NCBI GenBank assembly: GCA_963709645.1
Contig: CAVPXP010000022.1
Coordinates: 62,001-126,000 of the forward strand
Origin: DYRB01 sp963709645
GTDB taxonomy: Bacteria > Pseudomonadota > Gammaproteobacteria > Chromatiales > Chromatiaceae
Length of the DNA: 64,000 bases
Direction: 5' to 3'
In this document: positions 1-9,265 of the stretch, piece after piece
Layout of the letters: each line of letters opens with the position of its first letter
Numbering within the stretch: position 1 is the first letter of the stretch
The notes under the pieces: model-generated
Databases searched by the model: none
The model's input: only the letters and a program-made list of their open reading frames with translations
Told to the model about the DNA's origin: nothing
Program-made: the position numbers and the translations under genes

Positions 1-1
1 C

Positions 2-970
2 GAGACCGCCCGGGACCTGACCCTGGAGGATGCCCTGGCCATGACCAGGGCCCGCGGTGTGGCCCGGCTAGCCCCCCTAACCGTGGGCTCGGCCCCGGTC
101 TCGGCGGGGAGCCTGGAGCGCGAGGTCAACGTCATCGGGGCAACGGCCGAGTTCCTGGGGGTGCGCCGGCTGGAGATGGCCCAGGGGCGCTTCCTGCCGC
201 CGGGCGATCCCTCCCGCGCGCGCGGGGTCGCGGTCCTCGGCCAGACCCTGGCAAAGGAGCTGTTCGGCCACCGCCAGGCGGTGGGGGAGTGGGTGCGCAT
301 CGGCCAGCGGCGTTTCCGGGTCATCGGCATCCTGGCCAGCTCAGGCCAGTCCCTGGGCGACACCCTGGACGACCTCGCGATCATCCCCGTGGCCGCCGCC
401 CAGGCCCTGTTCAACAGCCCCGGGTTGTTCCGCATCCTGGTGGAAGCCCGGGGCCGCGAGGCCCTGTCCGGGGCTGAGGCGGCAATCAAAGACATCGTCC
501 GCGCGCGCCACGAGGGCGAGGATGATGTCACCGTCATCACCCAGGACGCCATGCTGGCCACCTTCGACAAGATCCTCAAGGCCCTGACGCTCGCGGTGGC
601 CGGGATCGGCGCCATCAGCCTGGCGGTGGCCGGGGTCCTCATCATGAACGTCATGCTGGTGTCAGTTGCACAGCGTACCGCGGAGGTGGGGCTCCTCAAG
701 GCCCTGGGCGCCGCCCAACGCCAGGTTGCGGCCCTGTTTCTTGCTGAGGCCCTATTGCTCGCAGGGGCGGGGACAGCGGCTGGGCTCGCCTTAGCGTTTG
801 CGTCGGTGGCCGTCTTCAATGACGCTGTGACGGCCTTCCAGCTCGTGGTCCCGGCCTGGGCGCCGCTGGCCGCGGCCGGAGTGTCCCTCGGGGCGGGGCT
901 GGTCTTCGGCCTCGCACCGGCCCTTCGCGCGGCCCGCCTCGACCCGGTGGTGGCCCTCTCCGGGCGCTGA
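2..970 (+). CDS. ABC transporter permease, MacB/FtsX type (5'-truncated by window)
   Basis: The reading frame is open from the first bases of the window, so only the last 322 residues are present. A MacB-type periplasmic core domain (with the characteristic LGQTLAKELFG segment) is followed by the C-terminal FtsX permease domain, with three hydrophobic segments and the EVGLLKALGA coupling motif that contacts the ATPase. A second permease of the same family starts 2 bp after the stop. The pair is therefore probably the tail of an export or lipoprotein-release type ABC operon whose ATPase lies upstream of the window. The substrate cannot be inferred. Internal ATGs near position 41 are not the start, because domain homology extends to the left edge. 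Confidence 0.85.
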   Translation, partial: ETARDLTLEDALAMTRARGVARLAPLTVGSAPVSAGSLEREVNVIGATAEFLGVRRLEMAQGRFLPPGDPSRARGVAVLGQTLAKELFGHRQAVGEWVRIGQRRFRVIGILASSGQSLGDTLDDLAIIPVAAAQALFNSPGLFRILVEARGREALSGAEAAIKDIVRARHEGEDDVTVITQDAMLATFDKILKALTLAVAGIGAISLAVAGVLIMNVMLVSVAQRTAEVGLLKALGAAQRQVAALFLAEALLLAGAGTAAGLALAFASVAVFNDAVTAFQLVVPAWAPLAAAGVSLGAGLVFGLAPALRAARLDPVVALSGR

Positions 971-972
971 CC

Positions 973-2181
973 GTGCTGGCGCGAGACTTCGTCGGATTCA
1001 CCCTCGCCTCCCTGCGTGCGCGGCGCGGGCGCAGCCTGCTGACCTTGCTCGGCATCGCCATTGGGGTCGCGGCGGTGGTCTTGCTGACGGCCATCGGCGA
1101 GGGGATCCACCGCTTCGTCCTGGCGGAGTTCACCCAGTTCGGGTCCAACCTGATTGGCATCGCCCCGGGCAAGACCAGCACCTTTGGGATGTCTGGGGCC
1201 TTGGTCAGCAATGTCCGGCCACTGGCCTTGGCCGATGCTCATGCCCTGGCCAGGGTGCCAGGGGTGACAGCCGTAGTCCCCATGGTCCAGGGCAATGCCG
1301 CGGTGGAAGCAACCCTCAGCGGAGGCTCCCGCACCCGCCGCTGCATCGTCCTGGGTGCAGGCAGCCAGGTCCCGCAGGTTTGGCAGATGCGCCCCGCCAT
1401 CGGGCGCTTTCTGCCTGAGCAGGAGGCGGGGGCCCGGGCCTTCGCGGTCCTGGGGGCTACCCTCAAGCGAGAGCTGTTCGGGGCCGCCTCGCCCCTCGGG
1501 GCGCGCATCCGCATCGGCGGAGAGCCCTACCGGGTCATCGGGGTCATGGAGCCCAAGGGCCAGGTGCTTGGTTTCGACCTGGACGATACCGTCTTCATCC
1601 CAGTGGAGCGGGCCCTGGGCATGTTCAACCGCAGCAGTCTGATGGAGATCGACCTGCTCTACGGGCCGGGCCAAGAGGGCGATGCCGTGGCGGCGCGGGC
1701 CAAAGCCCTGCTCAAACTGCGCCACGGAAGGGAGGATTTCACCGTCACCACCCAGGACCAGATGCTGGACGTTCTGGGCTCGGTGCTCGACGTCCTGACC
1801 GCCGCCGTGGCGGCACTTGGGGGAATCTCGCTGGCGGTGGGCGGAATCGGCATCCTCACCATCATGACCATTGCGGTGCGGGAGCGCCGCAGGGAGATCG
1901 GACTGTTGCGGGCCCTGGGGGCAGCGCGGGGGCAGATCCTCATGCTGTTCCTGGGGGAGGCAGTCCTGCTGGCGAGCCTCGGCGGCTTGGCGGGGCTGGT
2001 CGTTGGAGGTGTCGGGGCCTGGCTCATCGGGACGGCGGTGCCAGCCCTGCCGACCCATATCGCCTGGGACTTTGTCCTGCTGGCAGAGGTCGTAGCGGCC
2101 CTGATCGGGCTAGGGGCCGGGGTCCTGCCGGCCCTGTCCGCTGCCCGCCTGGATCCGGTGGAGGCGCTGCGAGACGAATGA
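973..2181 (+). CDS. ABC transporter permease, MacB/FtsX type
   Basis: This 402-residue protein starts with GTG two bases after the upstream permease stop. It has the full MacB/FtsX layout: a short cytoplasmic N-terminus, TM1 at about residues 21-41, a periplasmic MacB core domain to about residue 260 and three C-terminal transmembrane segments. The EIGLLRALGA motif sits in the cytoplasmic loop where the ATPase couples. It resembles the preceding permease along its length, suggesting an ancient duplication and a heterodimeric channel. The next gene on the strand, cytochrome c', is 139 bp away, so this is likely the end of the operon. Confidence 0.88.
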   Translation: MLARDFVGFTLASLRARRGRSLLTLLGIAIGVAAVVLLTAIGEGIHRFVLAEFTQFGSNLIGIAPGKTSTFGMSGALVSNVRPLALADAHALARVPGVTAVVPMVQGNAAVEATLSGGSRTRRCIVLGAGSQVPQVWQMRPAIGRFLPEQEAGARAFAVLGATLKRELFGAASPLGARIRIGGEPYRVIGVMEPKGQVLGFDLDDTVFIPVERALGMFNRSSLMEIDLLYGPGQEGDAVAARAKALLKLRHGREDFTVTTQDQMLDVLGSVLDVLTAAVAALGGISLAVGGIGILTIMTIAVRERRREIGLLRALGAARGQILMLFLGEAVLLASLGGLAGLVVGGVGAWLIGTAVPALPTHIAWDFVLLAEVVAALIGLGAGVLPALSAARLDPVEALRDE

Positions 2182-2320
2182 GGGGGCTGGAACGCTGCGC
2201 CATAAGCGATGGCCTCGCAGCCGCCGGGCGCGGACGGCTGGCCGCTCAGAAGGTTGAATTGCCCCCCTGGGACCCCTCATCATGAGCCCCGAGTCATAAC
2301 CCCATCGCCAGAGGTCCGCC

Positions 2321-2776
2321 ATGCCAAATTATCGTCGAATGATCGGCGCCAGCCTTCTTCTTTCCGCCGGGACCCTTTCGGCCAGCCTGTCCGCTGGACC
2401 GATCGAGGACGCCGTCGATTACCGCCAGGGCGTCATGAACGTCTTCTCCTGGAACCTGACCCACATGGGCTCCATGGTGAAGGGCGAGACGCCCTTCGAT
2501 GCCGCGGCCTTCAAGGACTATGCAGCCGACTTGGCCGCGGCTTCGGCATTGAACGTCATGCCGGGCTTTCCCGACGACTCGGTGAGCGATGAGAGCGACG
2601 CCAAGGACGAGATCTGGCTCAATCGGGACGACTTTGATGCCAAGTACAAGGCCCTAAAGGAGGCCGCCGCGAAACTCTCCCAGGTCGCCGCCGGCGGGGA
2701 TGAGGCCGCGATGCGGGAGCAGTTCAAAGAGACGGCCGGGACCTGCAAGGCGTGCCACAAGGAATACAAGCAGTAG
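2321..2776 (+). CDS. cycP: cytochrome c'
   Basis: This 151-residue precursor has a Sec signal peptide (about residues 1-25, ending in an S-L-S-A-G stretch). The mature part has the cytochrome c' pattern: EDAVDYRQGVM near the start, a four-helix-bundle length of about 125 residues and a single C-terminal heme site, CKACH, at residues 142-146. Family knowledge: cytochromes c' are periplasmic, high-spin, pentacoordinate heme proteins that bind NO and CO and are common in purple bacteria. The gene stands alone between the ABC permeases and a convergent group. Function (NO buffering versus electron transfer) is not resolved by sequence. Confidence 0.93.
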   Translation: MPNYRRMIGASLLLSAGTLSASLSAGPIEDAVDYRQGVMNVFSWNLTHMGSMVKGETPFDAAAFKDYAADLAAASALNVMPGFPDDSVSDESDAKDEIWLNRDDFDAKYKALKEAAAKLSQVAAGGDEAAMREQFKETAGTCKACHKEYKQ

Positions 2777-2818
2777 CCGTCAGCGATCAGCCAACAGGGC
2801 TACGCCGACGGCGTACCA

Positions 2819-3782
2819 ATGACCCTCGACTGCGCCGTCTTCCTCGACCTGGCCACGGTCGCCCGGGGGGAACTGGACCTCACCCAGCTCCAGTCGGCCT
2901 GCACCCATTGGTCGTTTCATGACTACACCGGCCCCGGAGGAGCGGTCCGCCCGCCTCAGAGGGGCCCGGGTCGCCGTCACCAATAAGGTCCTGCTCGACC
3001 GCGCCGTCCTGGCGTCCGCTCCCGAGCTGCGCCTGGTCTGCCTGACCGCTACCGGAACCAACAACGTCGATCTGGCAGCGGCTCGGGAGCTGGGGATCGC
3101 GGTGGCCAACGTCACCGGCTACGCCACGGCGGCAGTTGTGCAGCATGTCTTTGCCCTGATCCTGGCCCATGCGACGCGCCTCCTGGACTACCGTGCGGCG
3201 GTCGCCGCCGGGGCCTGGTCCAGCAGCGCCCAGTTCTGCCTGCTCGACTTCCCGATCTTCGAGTTGGCCGGCAAGACCCTCGGTATCGTGGGATACGGAG
3301 AGCTAGGGCGCGCCGTTGCCCGGGTGGCCCAGGCCTTCGGCATGGAGGTCCTGGTCGCCCAGCGTCCTGGGGGCCCGCCCCAGGAGGGCCGCCTGCCACT
3401 CATGGAGCTGTTGCCGCGGGTGGATGTCCTCTCCCTGCACTGCCCGCTTGCGGACAATACCCGCGACCTCATCGGGGTGGCCGAGCTGGCTCTGATGCGC
3501 CCGACGGCGCTGCTGGTGAACACCGCCCGCGGCGGCCTGGTGGATGGCGAGGCCCTGGCCGCTGCCTTGCGTGCCGGGACCATTGGCGGGGCGGCTCTGG
3601 ACGTCCTCTCGGTTGAGCCTCCCCCGACGGGGCACCCCCTGCTGGCGCCAGACATCCCCAACCTGATCCTCACCCCCCACACCGCCTGGGCCAGCCGGGA
3701 GGCCCGACAGCGGGTAATGGACGAGGTGGCCCGCAACATCGCGGCCTTCGCCGCCGGGGAGCGGCGCAATCGGGTCCTGTGA
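2819..3782 (+). pseudogene. D-2-hydroxyacid dehydrogenase (glycerate dehydrogenase/hydroxypyruvate reductase-like), frameshifted
   Basis: The first frame from ATG 2819 encodes a typical family N-terminus (AVFLDLATVARGELDL). Homology then continues one frame over, from about position 2931 (APEERSARLRGARVAVTNK). Removing the G at 2930 joins the two into a normal 320-residue protein. The rest is intact: a GYGELG NAD-binding loop, NTARGGLVD with the catalytic Arg, SVEPP with the Glu and LTPHTAW with the His. Hydroxypyruvate or glyoxylate reduction is the usual role of close relatives and would fit photorespiratory glycolate handling in an autotroph. The single +1 indel may be a sequencing error or a real mutation. 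The ATG at 2919 would give a truncated protein lacking the substrate-domain start. Confidence 0.8.
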
Positions 3783-3824
3783 GCCGGTGCCGCAGTTCCC
3801 TCCGGCCGCCGCCAAAGAAGCCCG

Positions 3825-6038
3825 TCAGGTACCCCTGCGGACCTCGATCACCCCGGGAAGCTGTCCGATCTTGAGACGGATGTGCTCCAGTTGGTCGGCA
3901 TCGTGCACCTCGACCGTAAAACGCATGGAGGCCGTGTCGGTATCGCGGTCCGAGTGGGTGGTGACACCGACCACGTCGATGTCCTCGTTGGCGATCACCG
4001 ATGAGACGTCGCGCAACAGGCCCTTGCGGTCCACCGCCAGGATCTGGATGTCGACCGGGTAGGCCGCTTCGGGACCGGTCCCTGCCCACCGCACGTCGAT
4101 CAGACGCTCGCGCTCCTCCGGCCGCAAAGCGCGCAGGTTGGCGCAATCGGTGCGATGCACCGTGACCCCTCGCCCTCGGGTGATGTAGCCGACAATGGGG
4201 TCAGAGGGGACCGGCTTGCAGCAGTGGGCCATGTGCGTGAGCAAATCGTCAACGCCCTCGACGATGACCTCGGCACGCCCCCCAGCCTTTTGAGCGGTCG
4301 GGGCTTTGACCCTGACTTCCGGCCCCTTGGGTGCCTCGGCCTTGGGCTCCCCGACCTGGCGCGCCACCACGCCCACGGCCAGGTCGCCGCGGCCGATGGC
4401 GGCGTAAACATCGTCGGCGTTGGCGAAGTTGAACCGCGGCGCGAGGGGGTCGAGGTTGGGCTTTTCGACGATCCCCAGCCGGGAGAGCTCGCGCTCCAGG
4501 AGGGCCCGTCCCTGGGCCGCGTGCAGGTCGTGGTCCTGCTGGGCGAACCATTGGCGCACCCGGTTGCGGGCGCGGGCCGTCTTCAGATAGCCCTGATGGG
4601 GACTGAGCCAGTCCCGGCTGGGGGTGGCGTTCTTCTGGGTCAGGATCTCCACGCGCTGGCCGCTCTGTAGCGCCTGGTTGAGGGGGACGATACGCCCGTC
4701 CACACGAGCCCCGCGGCAACGCAGACCGACCTCGGAGTGGATGGCGAAGGCGAAGTCCAGGGGCGTCGCTCCGACGGGCAGCTCGATCACCTTTGACTGC
4801 GGGGTCAGGACATAGATGTGGACCGGCTCGAACTCCTGTTTGAAGCGCTCGACAAAGTCGCCGCTGTCGTCGGCGTCGTTCTTCAACTCCAGCCAGTTGC
4901 GCATCCAGATCAGGCGGCGCTGCAGCTCGGCATCCTGCTGTTTGTTCTCCTTGTAACTCCAATGGGCGGCCACCCCCAACTCGGCGTGGCGGTGCATCTC
5001 ATCGGTGCGGATTTGCACCTCCAGGGCCTTGCCGCCCGGCCCGATCACGGCGGTGTGCAGGGACCGGTAGAGGTTGCCTTTAGGTGTGGCAATGTAGTCA
5101 TCGAACTCTTTCGGGATGTGCCGCCAGGTACCGTGCACGATACCCAGGGCTGCGTAACAGGCGGAGACATCCTCGACCAGGATGCGTACCGCCCGCAGGT
5201 CGAATATCTCGTCGATGTCCACCGCCTTGCGCTGCATCTTCCGCCAGATGCTGAAGATGTGCTTGGGGCGCCCGGTGATCTCGGCTTTGATGCCTGCCTC
5301 GCTGAATTTGGCCCGCAACTGATCCATGACCTCGGCGATATAGGTCTGGCGTTCGGCCCGCCGGCCGTCCAGGAGCTTGGCGATGCGGTTGTATTCGTCC
5401 GGCTCAAGATAGCGCAGGGCAAGATCCTCGAGCTCCCATTTGACCTGCCACACGCCCAGCCGGTTGGCCAGCGGCGCGTAGACCCGCTGTGTGTCCAACG
5501 CGATCTTGCGCCGCCGCTCGTCCTCAAGATCCTTGATACTCCGCATGAGGTGCAGCCGCTCGGCCAGTACTACCAGCACCACCCGTACGTCCTCGGCGAT
5601 CCCCAGGAGCAGACGGCGCAGGTTCTCCTCGTGCTCGTCCTGGTCCTTGGCCGCGATGACCGCGGTGACGTTGGCGATCTTGTCGATGCGCGCCAGGTCC
5701 GCGACCATCTGGGCGACCCCGGCCCCGAACCGGGCGGCGAGGCTCTCCTGGGTCGCGCCGGCCAGCCCCAGACAGCCGTTGAGCAGGGCCGCGGCCAGAG
5801 TCGGCTGGTCCATGCGCAACTGCACCAAGATGTCTGCGTTGGACAGGGCGTGACGGACCGCCAGCTCCCCCGTCTCCAGTCGCTCCCCAGTCCGGCAGGC
5901 CAGCAGGGCCTCGCAGGCATCGGCGAGTTTCCGGCGGTCGGCCTCTGCGTAATGGTCGCCCAGGCTCGCCAACCAATGGTCGACGGCGGCCCGACCATCG
6001 TCCTTGTCCGAGGGGAGGTTATAGGTCGCGGTGACCAT
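3825..6038 (-). CDS. relA: RelA, (p)ppGpp synthetase I
   Basis: This 737-residue RelA/SpoT-type protein has a degenerate N-terminal HD region: the segment around ALLNGCLGLAG lacks the His-Asp metal ligands. A synthetase domain follows (GRPKHIFSIWRKM, EIFDLRAVRI, VQIRT), then a TGS domain starting near VYVLTPQ-like VHIYVLTPQ, and a C-terminal ACT domain. Loss of the HD ligands marks it as the monofunctional ribosome-dependent synthetase rather than SpoT. The start at 6038 (MVTATYN) matches the family N-terminus; the in-frame extension upstream is not conserved-looking. A small imperfect hairpin (6057-6078) lies just upstream of the start. Confidence 0.93.
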   Translation of the reverse strand: MVTATYNLPSDKDDGRAAVDHWLASLGDHYAEADRRKLADACEALLACRTGERLETGELAVRHALSNADILVQLRMDQPTLAAALLNGCLGLAGATQESLAARFGAGVAQMVADLARIDKIANVTAVIAAKDQDEHEENLRRLLLGIAEDVRVVLVVLAERLHLMRSIKDLEDERRRKIALDTQRVYAPLANRLGVWQVKWELEDLALRYLEPDEYNRIAKLLDGRRAERQTYIAEVMDQLRAKFSEAGIKAEITGRPKHIFSIWRKMQRKAVDIDEIFDLRAVRILVEDVSACYAALGIVHGTWRHIPKEFDDYIATPKGNLYRSLHTAVIGPGGKALEVQIRTDEMHRHAELGVAAHWSYKENKQQDAELQRRLIWMRNWLELKNDADDSGDFVERFKQEFEPVHIYVLTPQSKVIELPVGATPLDFAFAIHSEVGLRCRGARVDGRIVPLNQALQSGQRVEILTQKNATPSRDWLSPHQGYLKTARARNRVRQWFAQQDHDLHAAQGRALLERELSRLGIVEKPNLDPLAPRFNFANADDVYAAIGRGDLAVGVVARQVGEPKAEAPKGPEVRVKAPTAQKAGGRAEVIVEGVDDLLTHMAHCCKPVPSDPIVGYITRGRGVTVHRTDCANLRALRPEERERLIDVRWAGTGPEAAYPVDIQILAVDRKGLLRDVSSVIANEDIDVVGVTTHSDRDTDTASMRFTVEVHDADQLEHIRLKIGQLPGVIEVRRGT

Positions 6039-6226
6039 CGCAGGGTGCGGACTCCTCAGTAAACCGGAGTGGTTACTGGGATATAGGGGCCGGAAGGGCC
6101 AAAGACAGCCCCCGACCTCTGGAGCGGCGGTTCGGTCGCATTCGGCGCGGCGCTCGGAGCTGCCGAGCGAGGTGCGGCATTGCAGGCGAGATGAATCCCG
6201 ACCCACAGCCAGACCGGCGGCGTCCC

Positions 6227-7468
6227 TCAGTCGAGCACGTGGCTGACCAAGCCATCGGCGAGCTTGGGCTCGAACCAGGTGGACTTGGGCGGCATCACCT
6301 CGCCGGCGTCAGCCACGGCCATGAGGTCGGGCATGCGGGTGGGGTAGAGGGAGAAGGCGACCCGCATGTCGCCGCTGTCTACCCGGCGGGTCAGACCCTC
6401 CAGGCCGCGGATGCCGCCGACAAAGTCGATGCGCTCGTCGCGTCGCGGATCGACGATGCCGAGGATGGGCTCGATCAGATTGTCCTGCAGCAGGCTCACG
6501 TCAAGGCGCGCCACCGGGTCGTCCCACGGGATGCGCGCCTCGTCCAGAGCCAGACGGTACCAGGTCCCGTCCAGGTACATGCCAAATTCGCCGAGCCTGG
6601 TCGGCGCTACGGGTTCGGCGCTCCGCTCTACCCGGAAGGGGACCGCGACCCGGCTGAGGAACTCCTCGGTGTCCAGTCCGTGGAGGTCGCGGACCAGCCG
6701 GTTGTAGGCCAGGATCTGCATCTGACTGTGGGGGAAGATGACGGAGAGGAAGTAGTTGTAGGGCTCTTCGCCCCTGTGGCCGGCGTTGGCAGCGCGGCGG
6801 GCGGCCGCGACCCGGGATGCGGCGGCGGATCTGTGGTGGCCGTCGGCGACATAGAGGGCGTCGAGGGCGTCGAACGCGCTGGTCAGCGATGCGATGGTCG
6901 CGGCGTCGGTTAGCAACCAGACCTCATGTCGAACCCCGTCAACGGCGGTGATGTCGACCTCCGGGACGCCAGCGGAGACCGCCGCCAGGATGCCGTCGAT
7001 GGCCGCTGTGTCTCGGTAGACCAGGAAGACCGGGCCGGTCTGGGCATTCAGTGCATCGATCTGACGGACGCGGTCGTCCTCCTTCACTGGGCGGGTAAAC
7101 TCGTGTTTCTTGATGCGGTCGGCGTCGTAGGCGGCCACCGAAGCGGCAGCCACCAGCCCGGTCTGCACATGCTCGCCCATGGTCAGGCGGTAGACGTAAT
7201 AGTGTGGGTTCGGGTCCCGCAGCAGAATGCCCCCTGCCTTCATCAGCTCCAGGTTCTCCCGCGCTTTGGCGTAGACCTCCGGGGCATAGGGGTCGGTACC
7301 CTTGGGCAGATCGACCTCCGGGCGGGAGATGTGCAGAAAGCTCCATGGCCGACCGTCCACCATGGCGCGAGCCTCGCTGGTGCTGACCACGTCGTAGGGC
7401 GGCGCGACCACGTTCTCGGCGCGGTTGGGGGCCGGGCGCAGCCCGGGAAAGGGCTTGATCAGGGGCAT
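6227..7468 (-). CDS. DUF1015 family protein (SerK-like)
   Basis: This 413-residue soluble protein begins PLIKPFPGLRPAP and carries the DUF1015 hallmarks VVAPPYDVV (residues 20-28), KKHEFTR (120-126) and YVADGHHR (206-213). Family knowledge: an archaeal member is an ADP-dependent free-serine kinase of the ParB/sulfiredoxin fold, and bacterial members are mostly uncharacterised. DUF1015 genes often lie beside 3-phosphoglycerate or D-2-hydroxyacid dehydrogenases; here the frameshifted dehydrogenase is about 2.4 kb away with relA between them. A role in serine metabolism is therefore only a contextual guess. It precedes relA on the same strand with a 188-bp gap. Confidence 0.88.
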   Translation of the reverse strand: MPLIKPFPGLRPAPNRAENVVAPPYDVVSTSEARAMVDGRPWSFLHISRPEVDLPKGTDPYAPEVYAKARENLELMKAGGILLRDPNPHYYVYRLTMGEHVQTGLVAAASVAAYDADRIKKHEFTRPVKEDDRVRQIDALNAQTGPVFLVYRDTAAIDGILAAVSAGVPEVDITAVDGVRHEVWLLTDAATIASLTSAFDALDALYVADGHHRSAAASRVAAARRAANAGHRGEEPYNYFLSVIFPHSQMQILAYNRLVRDLHGLDTEEFLSRVAVPFRVERSAEPVAPTRLGEFGMYLDGTWYRLALDEARIPWDDPVARLDVSLLQDNLIEPILGIVDPRRDERIDFVGGIRGLEGLTRRVDSGDMRVAFSLYPTRMPDLMAVADAGEVMPPKSTWFEPKLADGLVSHVLD

Positions 7469-7555
7469 GCTCGCATTCCTCGCTCAGGCTGCATCGGTGC
7501 AGAGGTTCCCGACCCGCTCAGGGGGCGGGCCTGGAGGCCAAGGGGCGTGACGGGT

Positions 7556-8584
7556 CTAGCGGGCCGGCGGAGCATAGAGTATGCCGCCATTTCGCCACAG
7601 GGCGTTGAGCCCCCGCTTGACCTTGAGCTGGGACTGGTTGCCCAGGTTGCGGTCGAAGACCTCGGCGTAGTTGCCGACCTGCTTGATGACCCGGTAGCTC
7701 CAGCCCGGCTCGACCCCGAGCATGTTCGCCGTCGTTCCCTGCACGTCGAGCAGCCCGCGCACCTCGGCGGTCTTGGCGAGTGTGCGGGCCGCATCGACAT
7801 TGGTGGAATCGATTCCGAGTTCTTCGGCATCGATGAGCATAAACAGGGTCCAGCGCACGATGTCGAACCACACCTGATCGCCCTGCCGCACCGCCGGGCT
7901 CAAGGGCTCCTTGGAAATGACCTCCGGGAGGATGCGGTGGGCATGGGGGTCGTCCAGCTCGGAACGCAGGGCGTGGAGCTGGGAGTGGTCGGTGGTGACA
8001 GCGTCGCACTTGCCGGCCAGGTAAGCGGCCCTTGCCGCATCGATGTCCTTGACCAGGACCAGCTCCAGTTGCATCCGGTTGCGGGTGAAGAAGGCCTCGG
8101 CGTTGGCCGGGCTGGTGGTGTCCTCGATGGCGCAGATGCGCTTGCGGCTCAGGTCCATCACGCTCAGGGCGTTGTTCGCACGCGGGACCAAGAAGCCCTG
8201 GCCATCGTGGTAGAGGATGCCGACGAACGCCATACCCAGATCCAGGTCCCGCGACAGGGTCCAGGTGGTGTTGCGTGACAGGAGGTCGACCTCCCCCTCG
8301 CGCAGGGCGTCGAAACGGTCCGAGTTGTTCACTGGGACCAACTCAAGCTTGCTGGAGTCGCCCAGGGTCGCAGCGGCGACGGCCCGGCAGAAGTCCACGT
8401 CCAGCCCGCTCCAGACACCCTTGGCGTCCTTGTACGAGAGGCCGGGTAGCTCACCGTTCACGCCGCAGCGCAGGGTGCCACGGGCCTTCACATCGTCCAG
8501 GGTGCCTGCCCAGGCCGGGGACAGTGTCAAACTCAGGCCGCCGACGAGGAGGAGCCCGGCAAGCCATGGGGTGTGGTGTCTCAT
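7556..8584 (-). CDS. amino-acid ABC transporter substrate-binding protein (AapJ-like)
   Basis: This 342-residue protein has a signal peptide (residues 1-26, ending SPAWA) followed by a family 3 extracellular solute-binding domain. GTLRCGVN, GLSYKD, GLDVDFCRAVAAATLG and NTTWTLSRD are typical of the general L-amino-acid binding protein AapJ. AGGAG lies 7 bases upstream of ATG 8584. No aapQ, aapM or aapP permease or ATPase gene follows within the window; the next gene downstream is the unrelated DUF1015 gene. It is therefore an orphan binding protein whose partner must be encoded elsewhere or whose role is sensory. It precedes the DUF1015 gene by 87 bp. Confidence 0.9.
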   Translation of the reverse strand: MRHHTPWLAGLLLVGGLSLTLSPAWAGTLDDVKARGTLRCGVNGELPGLSYKDAKGVWSGLDVDFCRAVAAATLGDSSKLELVPVNNSDRFDALREGEVDLLSRNTTWTLSRDLDLGMAFVGILYHDGQGFLVPRANNALSVMDLSRKRICAIEDTTSPANAEAFFTRNRMQLELVLVKDIDAARAAYLAGKCDAVTTDHSQLHALRSELDDPHAHRILPEVISKEPLSPAVRQGDQVWFDIVRWTLFMLIDAEELGIDSTNVDAARTLAKTAEVRGLLDVQGTTANMLGVEPGWSYRVIKQVGNYAEVFDRNLGNQSQLKVKRGLNALWRNGGILYAPPAR

Positions 8585-8637
8585 CGACAATCTCCTGAAC
8601 GTGTCTGCGGGGATAGGGGCACGAGGACCCGCTTGCG

Positions 8638-8964
8638 TTACCAGCTCAACAAGGCCCATTGGGGGATGTTGTTCTCGAACTGGCTCGCGCCCCGGTGCCA
8701 GGCCATGTCGCCGGAGCCGTCCTCGTCGACCAGATAGTAAGGCGCGCCGACGGTGGGGGTGATCTTGACCTGGTAGAGTCGGTTGTTGACCCGGTACTCC
8801 TGCACAGTCGCCCCCTCTCGCTCGCGCAGGGTAACGTTCGGCTCCAGGTCTGCATCCCTCACCCCCAGGTCGAGGTCTGCCCCCCTCAATCCGGGGACTG
8901 CCCCGGGGCCAATCAGCAGGGCTAGGGCGAGGTGGAGCAAGGGCGGCGACTTGGGCATGGGCAT
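8638..8964 (-). CDS. DUF2782 family periplasmic protein
   Basis: This 108-residue protein has an N-terminal hydrophobic signal segment (LLHLALALLIGPGAV). The small domain that follows matches the DUF2782 pattern: EPNVTLRER..EYRVNNRLYQVKITP, YYLVDEDG and a C-terminal FENNIPQWALLSW. Relatives in Chromatiales and Pseudomonadales are usually encoded beside polA; here the downstream neighbour is the amino-acid binding protein 53 bp away. Function is unknown. Two in-frame ATGs (8964 and 8958) are possible starts. Confidence 0.8.
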   Translation of the reverse strand: MPMPKSPPLLHLALALLIGPGAVPGLRGADLDLGVRDADLEPNVTLREREGATVQEYRVNNRLYQVKITPTVGAPYYLVDEDGSGDMAWHRGASQFENNIPQWALLSW

Positions 8965-9265
8965 CGGGCGGCCAATGGGGGTGGGCTGCGAGGGCGCGGC
9001 TATGGTAGCAGGAAGGCCCCAAGCCGGCGACGGCGGGCGGGTGGGCCCTTTGGATCCCAAAAGGGACCGCCTTATCGGGTGCGGCCTTTCCGGACGGAGG
9101 CTAAACCCTGTGTCAAGGCCAAATTCGTGCAAGTCCAGCCGACGGCAAGGTCAGTTCGATGGCGACCCGACGTGTTTTGGAGGTGGTAGGAGCCACGCAG
9201 GCCCCGAACCAACCTGATCGCCACCTCTTGCCCGAAACTCCCGCCAAACGGCGGCTGTCCTCTGT
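8965..9265. other. intergenic stretch without recognisable gene
   Basis: About 300 bp separate the DUF2782 start from the stop of the PilZ gene. Both neighbours read leftward, so this stretch should hold the DUF2782 promoter and the PilZ 3' end. No conserved coding frame, RNA gene or strong terminator is visible. Confidence 0.5.

Noticed and set aside
4818..8278. Long plus-strand frames opposite relA, DUF1015 and the binding protein
   Set aside because: They are antisense shadows of well-supported minus-strand genes and have no recognisable motifs.
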